From an uncultured Sphingobacteriales bacterium (GTDB taxonomy: Bacteria; Bacteroidota; Bacteroidia; Chitinophagales; Chitinophagaceae), in assembly GCA_946479435.1 (NCBI GenBank), contig CAMLFX010000056.1:1-20576 (forward strand): a DNA stretch of 20,576 nt. Reading direction: 5' to 3'. The translations under genes and the position numbers were made by a program. Under the pieces are notes generated by a model that saw nothing but the letters and a program-made list of their open reading frames with translations, did no database searches and was not told the origin of the DNA. Positions 1 through 6,102 of this stretch are shown here, piece after piece (the stretch's first letter is position 1; each line of letters starts with the position of its first letter).

Positions 1-102
1 CTCGATTTAAGAATAATTTGGATAACTTTGCGCAAAGTTTTTAAAGGCAGTGATATAAATGCTTCAGACACAGTTACCATGGAGGCATTTAAAGGTAATT
101 AA
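1..102 (+). CDS. pglC: PglC-type phosphoglycosyl transferase, C-terminal end only
   Basis: Frame 1 is open from the window edge to TAA at 100-102 and gives the last 33 residues of a protein. The sequence begins LDLRIIWITLRKVFKG and ends TMEAFKGN. From memory this closely resembles the end of Campylobacter PglC and related bacterial sugar transferases, where an LDLKI...T..KVLKR segment leads to a T.E.F.GKN tail. Family members are membrane enzymes that move a sugar phosphate from a UDP-sugar to undecaprenyl phosphate and so start a surface glycan. The PglD-like gene follows about 15-33 bases later, which is the neighbour expected of PglC. The catalytic part lies outside the window, so the assignment rests on this tail and on context. 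Confidence 0.72.
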   Translation, partial: LDLRIIWITLRKVFKGSDINASDTVTMEAFKGN

Positions 103-135
103 GCACCGCACTGTTCAATGAAATTGTCAGATTTT

Positions 136-786
136 ATGAACAAAACAATAATTTTTGGTGCAGGTGGTTTTGGTGCAGAAGTAGCCATGGCAATTCACGA
201 TATAAATGCTAAATCAGCTACGCAACAATTTGATCTGATAGGTTTTATAGATGATGATGCTTCACTGGGTGATAAGAGTTTTGCCGGAATAGATGTGATA
301 GGGAATACTGAAACTTTACTACAATATAAGGAGTCTGTTAATGTGGTAATAGCGGTAAACAAACCTTCAACAAGAAAGAAAATAGCGGAAAAGTTAGTGC
401 AAAACCATAATCTTAATTTTCCAAATATCATTCATCCAACTGCAATAGCATATTTAGATACTTGCAATCTGGGTAAAGGCAACATAATATTTCTGTTTAG
501 TGTTGTATCTTACAATGTTACATTGGGCGATTTTAATATTATGAATAGTTATTCAGGCTTTGGGCACGATGCAGTTATTGGTAACTATAACACTTTCAAC
601 CCAAGAGTAGCTATTTCGGGTGGTGTGAAAATTGGTGAATTGAATGAGTTTGGAATGAACAGCAGTATTGTTCAGTATAAATCAGTAGGAAATAATAATG
701 TAGTTGGTGCCAATTCATTATTGCTTAGGAATATAAGAAACGATAGTATGTATTTCGGTACACCAGCTCTTAAAATTGAAATTTAA
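136..786 (+). CDS. pglD: PglD/NeuD-family sugar N-acyltransferase (left-handed beta-helix)
   Basis: The predicted protein has 216 residues. An N-terminal Rossmann-like part starts with MNKTIIFGAGGFGAEV, which binds the UDP-sugar in this family. A C-terminal left-handed beta-helix of imperfect hexapeptide repeats (about residues 100-205) ends in the usual FGTPA.K segment. His144 in GFGHDAVIG sits where PglD/NeuD enzymes keep their catalytic His. I place the start at ATG 136 because family members begin just before the GAGGFG loop; an in-frame ATG at 118 would add six residues. Known relatives acetylate the 4-amine of UDP-4-amino-6-deoxy-GlcNAc or of sialic acid precursors using acetyl-CoA. Because an ACP and two KAS III genes follow directly, I infer that this copy may transfer a longer acyl group from ACP. 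The family is secure; the donor is not. Confidence 0.85.
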   Translation: MNKTIIFGAGGFGAEVAMAIHDINAKSATQQFDLIGFIDDDASLGDKSFAGIDVIGNTETLLQYKESVNVVIAVNKPSTRKKIAEKLVQNHNLNFPNIIHPTAIAYLDTCNLGKGNIIFLFSVVSYNVTLGDFNIMNSYSGFGHDAVIGNYNTFNPRVAISGGVKIGELNEFGMNSSIVQYKSVGNNNVVGANSLLLRNIRNDSMYFGTPALKIEI

Positions 787-807
787 AATATATAATAATT
801 TTACGTC

Positions 808-1029
808 ATGGATAATTTTTTAAAGCATTTCGCAGAACAATTGGACGAAACTGCTCCTGAAGAAGTAACACTCGATACCAATTTTAAAGATCTGGACGAG
901 TGGAGCTCAATGACAGCTTTGTCTATCATTGCGATGGTTGATGAAGTGTATGGTAAGAAAATATCAGGCAATGAAATTAAAACTGCCGTAACCATACAAG
1001 ATTTACAAAATATAGTACAAAGCAAATAA
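808..1029 (+). CDS. Dedicated acyl carrier protein
   Basis: This 73-residue acidic protein has the helix pattern of an acyl carrier protein. The likely 4'-phosphopantetheine site is Ser34 in DEWSSMTALSII, matching the WDSL site of many carrier proteins in glycan and secondary-metabolite loci. The canonical Asp before the Ser is replaced by Ser, and the Leu after it by Met. The helix II region IIAMVDEVYGKKIS is typical. It ends four bases before the first KAS III gene, so the two are surely co-expressed. It is not the housekeeping acpP, which has a DSLDTVEL site and normally lies beside fabF. I infer that it carries the acyl chain built by the neighbouring KAS III and SDR enzymes. Confidence 0.88.
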   Translation: MDNFLKHFAEQLDETAPEEVTLDTNFKDLDEWSSMTALSIIAMVDEVYGKKISGNEIKTAVTIQDLQNIVQSK

Positions 1030-1033
1030 ACTA

Positions 1034-2098
1034 ATGAGCTTAACAAGTGTTTCAGGGGTTCACGTAGCCGGCATTGCATCGTGCGTACCTAAAAACAAAG
1101 CCGACAACTTAGAGTCAGCATTGTTGGGCACGCCTGAAGATGCTGAGAGGTTTGTGAAAGGTACTGGTATCAGGTTCCGGCACTATGTAGATGAAGGGGT
1201 TTGTACCTCAGACCTTTGCGAAAAAGCTGCAAACAAGCTTATTGATGGATTAGGATGGAAAAAAGAGGATATAGATATAGTGGTCATGGTAACTCAGACC
1301 CCTGATTATCTTACACCTAATACGGCCATCCTTATGCAGCAGCGTTTGGGTCTTTCGAATTCTTGTATAGCATTCGATATACCGTTGGGCTGTAGCGGAT
1401 ATGTGTACGGTTTATTTGCAATGTCCTCAATGCTATCTGCAACGGGAATAAAGAAGGGATTGCTGTTAGTTGGGGATACATTGTCGAGACAAGCATCTCC
1501 TAAAGATAAAAGTGCATATCCTTTGTTTGGCGATGCGGCTACTGCTACTGCTTTAGAATTTACCGGTAAAGCGGAAGATAACCTGAAGTTCCTTTTGGGC
1601 TCAGATGGTGCAGGTTATGAATCGATCATAGTTCCTGCAGGTGGCTACCGCGAACCAATTACAGCACAATCGTTACAATACAGCCAGATAGAAGAGGGTA
1701 TCGAGCGTATGCGTACTAATACTGTAATGATAGGTACCGATGTATTTACATTTGGTATTAGTGTTGTGCCTGCCGAATTCAAAAAATTTGCAGAGCATTT
1801 CAACGTTACAACCAGCGATATTGATTATGCATTTTTTCATCAGGCCAATAAGTTCATGAATGAAAAAATAAGGAAGAAGATAGGCCTTAGCGAAGAACAA
1901 GTTCCATACTCCCTGCCTGAATATGGTAATACCAGTTCGGCAACTATACCACTTACCATATCTTACCGTTTTAAAGACGATAAAAAAGAAGGGCAATCAA
2001 AAAATTTTCTGCTTTGTGGTTTTGGGGTAGGCTTGTCATGGGGTATTTGCTACTTCAATTCAAAAGATATTTTACTCCCCGATATAATAGAATACTAA
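1034..2098 (+). CDS. 3-oxoacyl-ACP synthase III (KAS III), first copy
   Basis: A 354-residue thiolase-fold condensing enzyme with the full FabH-type triad: Cys120 in PLGCSGYVYGL, His269 in FFHQANKFM and Asn299 in YGNTSSATIP. The C-terminal GFGVGLSWG glycine loop is also present. KAS III enzymes condense an acyl-CoA starter with malonyl-ACP and release CO2. The protein is somewhat longer than E. coli FabH (317 residues), with extra length in the middle around residues 190-230 and at the C terminus. It starts four bases after the ACP stop, and its own stop codon (2096-2098) touches the ATG of the Rieske gene. It lies within a sugar-modification operon rather than beside plsX or fabD, so a special role in making the acyl substituent is more likely than bulk fatty acid initiation. 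Its starter unit cannot be read from the sequence. Confidence 0.9.
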   Translation: MSLTSVSGVHVAGIASCVPKNKADNLESALLGTPEDAERFVKGTGIRFRHYVDEGVCTSDLCEKAANKLIDGLGWKKEDIDIVVMVTQTPDYLTPNTAILMQQRLGLSNSCIAFDIPLGCSGYVYGLFAMSSMLSATGIKKGLLLVGDTLSRQASPKDKSAYPLFGDAATATALEFTGKAEDNLKFLLGSDGAGYESIIVPAGGYREPITAQSLQYSQIEEGIERMRTNTVMIGTDVFTFGISVVPAEFKKFAEHFNVTTSDIDYAFFHQANKFMNEKIRKKIGLSEEQVPYSLPEYGNTSSATIPLTISYRFKDDKKEGQSKNFLLCGFGVGLSWGICYFNSKDILLPDIIEY

Positions 2099-3184
2099 AT
2101 GATCTCCTCAAATCATTATCATAATGAACTGCACCTTGCTACCGAGCTAGATAAGATATTTTATGATAATTGGTTGTTTGTTGCTACAAAAACAGAATTG
2201 GCAAATAATAATGACTTCGTAACGTTAGATATTGGCAAGCAAGCTATTGTTGTTCAAAATTTCAGAGGGAATGTAAAGGCATATAAAAATATATGCCTGC
2301 ACCGGTTTAGTAAAATACAAACGCAGCGTAAGGGCAACCGCCCTTTTTTCTGTGCATACCATGGTTGGGCCTACACACCTGATGGCGCTGCAATAGTGCC
2401 CCCAAAATTCCAGGATGAAGCGATCCCTAAAGATTGCCTGAAACTGGATACTTACGAAGTAGCATCTTGCGGTGCTTTCTATTTCGTAAAACTGAATACA
2501 GAGAATAAGCAAACACTACAAGATTTCCTGGGTGAGTATTACAGCATACTTGAAGACTTCAGTAAAAATTTTGGTAAGGAAATATACAACGAAGTAATGC
2601 CTCATGAGGCTAACTGGAAACTACTTATTGAAAATGTATTGGAATGTTACCACTGTAAAACAGTGCATTCTGAAACATTTATACCTATGGGTATTGGTAT
2701 GGCTTTGCCAATCAATATCAGGAGCTTTAGTAAACATAACGATTGCGAATACCCTAAAGTACAATCAGCAAAATTGGAGGCAAAAGCCAATAAGCTGGCT
2801 TTTCTTAATTATAAGAAATACAAACACGAATCTTATCATCATTTGTATATCTATCCTAACCTGTTTATCTCAAGTACAGAGGGCAACCTTTTGTATGTGG
2901 GTAGCTTTACACCCACTTCACCTACACATACAGACCTAATAGTGCGTTTTTACAGCCCGGTATTAGAGATACCTGAAGATGTGAAAGTGAGTAATTTTCT
3001 GGTTGAGGCATATTTTGAGGCGTCTATTGGTTCAGCTTTAACTGTTTTACAGGAAGATAAAGTGGTGCTGGAGAACATACAAAGTGTAGTGCATAAGATA
3101 GATCGCGAACCCATATTCGGTAAAGAAGAATTCAGGATCGATAGCTTCTACAAAAATTATTTTTCAGACATTAACCATCAGTAA
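2099..3184 (+). CDS. Rieske non-heme iron oxygenase, alpha-subunit type
   Basis: A 361-residue protein with an N-terminal Rieske [2Fe-2S] domain and a C-terminal catalytic domain of the ring-hydroxylating oxygenase alpha type. The cluster ligands are Cys66 and His68 (CLHRF) and Cys85 and His88 (CAYHGW), giving C-x-H-x16-C-x2-H. The mononuclear iron ligands are His185 and His190 in LECYHCKTVH and very probably Asp320 in LQEDK. Glu182, three residues before His185, takes the place of the bridging carboxylate between the two metal sites. Such enzymes hydroxylate, demethylate or desaturate a substrate with O2 and electrons from a reductase. No reductase or ferredoxin gene is in the window. Its ATG directly abuts the stop of the KAS III gene, so it belongs to the acyl/sugar pathway. 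The substrate is unknown; the acyl-ACP chain or the sugar nucleotide are the obvious candidates. Confidence 0.9.
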   Translation: MISSNHYHNELHLATELDKIFYDNWLFVATKTELANNNDFVTLDIGKQAIVVQNFRGNVKAYKNICLHRFSKIQTQRKGNRPFFCAYHGWAYTPDGAAIVPPKFQDEAIPKDCLKLDTYEVASCGAFYFVKLNTENKQTLQDFLGEYYSILEDFSKNFGKEIYNEVMPHEANWKLLIENVLECYHCKTVHSETFIPMGIGMALPINIRSFSKHNDCEYPKVQSAKLEAKANKLAFLNYKKYKHESYHHLYIYPNLFISSTEGNLLYVGSFTPTSPTHTDLIVRFYSPVLEIPEDVKVSNFLVEAYFEASIGSALTVLQEDKVVLENIQSVVHKIDREPIFGKEEFRIDSFYKNYFSDINHQ

Positions 3185-3186
3185 AT

Positions 3187-3927
3187 ATGAATAATCCTTT
3201 TTCTCTTCAGGGGAAAAATATATTAGTTACAGGTGCTACATCAGGCATTGGCTTAACAGTATGTAAAGCCATTGATATGATGGGCGGCACATTTATTGGT
3301 GTAGGTCGTAATTTGAAAGCGCTTGAGGAAGGTACCTGGACACAACAACATAAGTTCCTGTCTTTCGACCTGATGAAGCTAAACGAAATACAAAGCTTTG
3401 TTGACGGGCTGGACAATATCGATGGCTATGTGCATTCTGCAGGTGTTGTAGATATCAATCCCATCAAATTTTTTAAACCGGAACTATACGAACAAATAAG
3501 AACAACTAATCTTGATTCATTCATCTACCTGATGAATGCAATGCTGAAGAAAAAGAAGATCAATAATAAAGCATCAATAGTTTTATTGAGTTCTATTTCG
3601 GGTTTATATGGTATGAAAGGTAATGGCTTGTATGGTATGACCAAAGCGGCACTCAATATTGCCGCTAAGACTTATGCCAACGAACTTTCAAAGCAAAAGA
3701 TACGTGTTAATTCTGTAGCCCCCGGCATGGTGAAAACACAAATCACGTTAAATTCAATAGAAACGCTTGGTGAAGACCAGATAAAAAGTGACGAAGAAAA
3801 ATATCCTTTAGGCTATGGTGAACCGGAAGATGTAGCATACCCAATATGTTTCTTACTATCTGATGCTGCTAAATGGATAACAGGTGAAGTAATGGTATTA
3901 GATGGTGGTAGAACAGCAGTTATTTAA
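3187..3927 (+). CDS. Short-chain dehydrogenase/reductase, FabG-like
   Basis: A 246-residue classical SDR. The nucleotide-binding loop TGATSGIG is at residues 15-22. Ser136, Tyr149 and Lys153 (YGMTK) form the catalytic set, and Asn109 is in TTNLD. The C-terminal ITGEVMVLDGG is typical of FabG-like enzymes. The NNAG motif is altered to HSAG (83-86). The gene begins two bases after the Rieske stop and ends six bases before the second KAS III gene. FabG relatives reduce 3-oxoacyl-ACP to 3-hydroxyacyl-ACP with NAD(P)H; between two condensing enzymes this is the most economical role. Reduction of a keto-sugar is possible but less favoured by the context. The family call is firm; the substrate is inferred. 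Confidence 0.9.
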   Translation: MNNPFSLQGKNILVTGATSGIGLTVCKAIDMMGGTFIGVGRNLKALEEGTWTQQHKFLSFDLMKLNEIQSFVDGLDNIDGYVHSAGVVDINPIKFFKPELYEQIRTTNLDSFIYLMNAMLKKKKINNKASIVLLSSISGLYGMKGNGLYGMTKAALNIAAKTYANELSKQKIRVNSVAPGMVKTQITLNSIETLGEDQIKSDEEKYPLGYGEPEDVAYPICFLLSDAAKWITGEVMVLDGGRTAVI

Positions 3928-3933
3928 AAAATT

Positions 3934-4935
3934 ATGAAGCCTTATATAAAAGCTATATCATATTATCTGCCCGAGACTGAATTATCGAATGAGCAACTAA
4001 TAGAGCAGTTCCCTGATTGGTCTGTTGAAAAAGTTGCTTCGAAAGTTGGTATACACTCAAGACATATTGCAGGTAAGCAGGAGCTATCTTCGGATATGGC
4101 TATTGACGCAGCCAACAGGCTGTTTACCGAACATAATATTGATAGAAACACAATAGATTTCATTATACTTTGTACACAAAGCCCTGACTATTTTTTACCT
4201 ACTACAGCCTGCATTTTACAGCATAAATTAGGCTTACCAACCACTGCCGGTGCATTCGATTTTAACCTTGGTTGCTCCGGTTATATTTATGGGTTGGCTA
4301 TAGCGAAGGGTTTTATTTCTGCGGGTATTGCTAAAAATATATTGCTCATTACTTCTGAGACCTACTCGAAGTTTCTGCATGCAAAAGATAGAGGTAACAA
4401 AACGATATTTGGTGACGCGGCTGCTGCTACTTTAATTACTACAGATGGCGATGCCTGTATCGGCGATTTCGTACTGGGTACAGATGGTGAAGGCGCCCAT
4501 AACCTGATTGTAGAAAACGGAGGTTTAAGAAAGCCGGAAGACGAGCAGGAAGAAGCAGAGAAGACTGAAGAAGGTAAATTTCCGGGGCAGTATTTATATA
4601 TGAATGGGCCTGAAATATTCAATTTCACTATTGAATCAGTCCCATCTCTAGTAAATGATACCCTTGTTAAGCACGGTTTGTCAATGGATGATATCGATGT
4701 GTTTGTGTTTCATCAGGCAAATAAATATATGCTTGAGTATTTGCGCAAAAAGATCAAAATACCTGTTGAGAAATTCTATTTATACCTGGAATATTGTGGT
4801 AATACGGTGTCATCGACTATACCTATTGCGATATACGAGGCAATGAAAGAAGGAAAAATAAAGAAAGGAGATAAAGTGCTGCTGGCTGGTTTTGGTGTAG
4901 GATATTCCTGGGGCGCTACAATTCTTCAATATTAA
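3934..4935 (+). CDS. 3-oxoacyl-ACP synthase III (KAS III), second copy
   Basis: A 333-residue FabH-like condensing enzyme with a complete triad: Cys114 in NLGCSGYIYGL, His260 in FHQANKYM and Asn290 in EYCGNTVSSTIP. The terminal GFGVGYSWG loop is present. It shares motifs with the first KAS III but is clearly a different protein, with a shorter N terminus and a Glu/Lys-rich insertion at about residues 200-216. It lies six bases after the SDR gene and 12 bases before pglE. Two intact but divergent KAS III genes around one reductase suggest two condensation rounds with different starters, for example acetyl then 3-hydroxybutyryl, rather than redundancy. An alternative is that one copy is a KAS III-like acyl transferase that passes the chain to another acceptor. 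Confidence 0.9.
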   Translation: MKPYIKAISYYLPETELSNEQLIEQFPDWSVEKVASKVGIHSRHIAGKQELSSDMAIDAANRLFTEHNIDRNTIDFIILCTQSPDYFLPTTACILQHKLGLPTTAGAFDFNLGCSGYIYGLAIAKGFISAGIAKNILLITSETYSKFLHAKDRGNKTIFGDAAAATLITTDGDACIGDFVLGTDGEGAHNLIVENGGLRKPEDEQEEAEKTEEGKFPGQYLYMNGPEIFNFTIESVPSLVNDTLVKHGLSMDDIDVFVFHQANKYMLEYLRKKIKIPVEKFYLYLEYCGNTVSSTIPIAIYEAMKEGKIKKGDKVLLAGFGVGYSWGATILQY

Positions 4936-4947
4936 AATTGTACAACT

Positions 4948-6102
4948 ATGAACTCGAAAATATGGCTTTCTTCGCCGCACATGGGCGGCAACGAAAGAAA
5001 CTTTGTAAACGAAGCTTTTGATACTAATTGGGTAGCTCCATTAGGCCCTAATGTTGATGGTTTTGAAAAAGACCTGAGTTCTTTCTTGGGTGGTGATGTA
5101 CATGTTGCAGCTTTGAGCTCGGGTACGGCAGCATTACACCTTGGCCTTATACTTTTAGGTGTGGAAGTTGGCGATGAAGTTATTTGCCAGAGTATGACAT
5201 TTTCTGCTTCGGCAAATCCTATAGCTTATTTAGGCGCTAAACCTGTTTTTGTAGATAGTGAACCCGGTACATGGAATATATCTGCAACATTGCTGGAAGA
5301 AGCAATAAAAGACCGCATTGCTAACGGTAAAAAGCCTAAAGCAATTATTCCCGTACATCTATATGGTATGCCTTGTGGTAACATGGCTGAGATAATGAAT
5401 ATTGCTAAACAATACGACATCCCTGTACTGGAAGATGCTGCTGAAGCATTAGGCTCATCTATCGATGGTAAAATGTGTGGTACATTTGGCGATATAGGTA
5501 TTCTATCATTCAACGGTAACAAAATCATTACTACATCGGGTGGTGGTGCGCTTGTATCAAAAGATAAAGCAGTCACTCAGAAAGCTACTTTCCTGGCTAC
5601 ACAGGCACGTGATGCAGCTCCGCACTACCAACACTCTCACATTGGCTACAATTACCGCATGAGTAATATTTGTGCAGGCATTGGCCGTGGGCAAATGGAA
5701 GTGTTGAAGGAAAGGGTAGAGCAACGCAGGGCTGTTTATAACCAATATGTAGAACGCTATTCTGATAAAAAAGGGATCACATTTGTAGCCGAGCCTAATG
5801 GCTTTTATTCTAACAGATGGTTAAGTGCTTTCCTGATCGATCCTCAACTGGCGGGTTTTGACAGGGAGCAATTAAGGCTTGCATTGGAAAAAGAAAACAT
5901 CGAATCTCGTCCGCTATGGAAGCCAATGCATATGCAGCCTGTCTTTAGCAATAGTCCATTCTATGGAGATGGTACAGCTGAAAAACTATTCGAACAAGGT
6001 CTTTGCCTGCCTTCAGGTTCTAACCTCACACAGGAAGATATGGACCGCATATTTGTTGTTATGGATAGGCTATTGGTTAATGCTAACTCTTTGGCTGTAT
6101 AA
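4948..6102 (+). CDS. pglE: PglE-type UDP-4-amino sugar transaminase (DegT/DnrJ/EryC1/StrS)
   Basis: A 384-residue PLP-dependent sugar aminotransferase. Lys192 in SFNGNKIITTSGGGA is the Schiff-base lysine and Asp163 in LEDAAEALGS holds the pyridine nitrogen. The start (LSSPHMGGNE), the middle (ATQAR, GYNYRMSN, QMEVL) and the end (ESRPLWKPMH, GLCLPSG) all follow Campylobacter PglE as I remember it, more closely than WbpE-type enzymes. PglE converts UDP-4-keto-6-deoxy-GlcNAc to the 4-amino sugar using glutamate. The product would be the acceptor for the PglD-like acyltransferase at 136-786. The dehydratase that supplies the keto sugar is not in this window. It is separated from pglD by the acyl cassette, unlike the compact pgl order known from Campylobacter. 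Its stop codon touches the next start. Confidence 0.87.
   Translation: MNSKIWLSSPHMGGNERNFVNEAFDTNWVAPLGPNVDGFEKDLSSFLGGDVHVAALSSGTAALHLGLILLGVEVGDEVICQSMTFSASANPIAYLGAKPVFVDSEPGTWNISATLLEEAIKDRIANGKKPKAIIPVHLYGMPCGNMAEIMNIAKQYDIPVLEDAAEALGSSIDGKMCGTFGDIGILSFNGNKIITTSGGGALVSKDKAVTQKATFLATQARDAAPHYQHSHIGYNYRMSNICAGIGRGQMEVLKERVEQRRAVYNQYVERYSDKKGITFVAEPNGFYSNRWLSAFLIDPQLAGFDREQLRLALEKENIESRPLWKPMHMQPVFSNSPFYGDGTAEKLFEQGLCLPSGSNLTQEDMDRIFVVMDRLLVNANSLAV

Noticed and set aside
23..30. TAACTTTG, an exact -7 promoter consensus
   Set aside because: It lies inside the pglC coding tail and any -33 element would fall outside the window, so a promoter for the downstream genes cannot be supported.
118..135. 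Upstream ATG adding six residues to the PglD-like protein
   Set aside because: Family members start directly before the GAGGFG loop, as from ATG 136. The longer form cannot be fully excluded.
1034..4935. The KAS III genes as the housekeeping fabH
   Set aside because: They sit in a glycan operon with their own ACP, occur twice, and are not next to plsX or fabD; a dedicated role is more likely, although one copy could also serve in fatty acid initiation.
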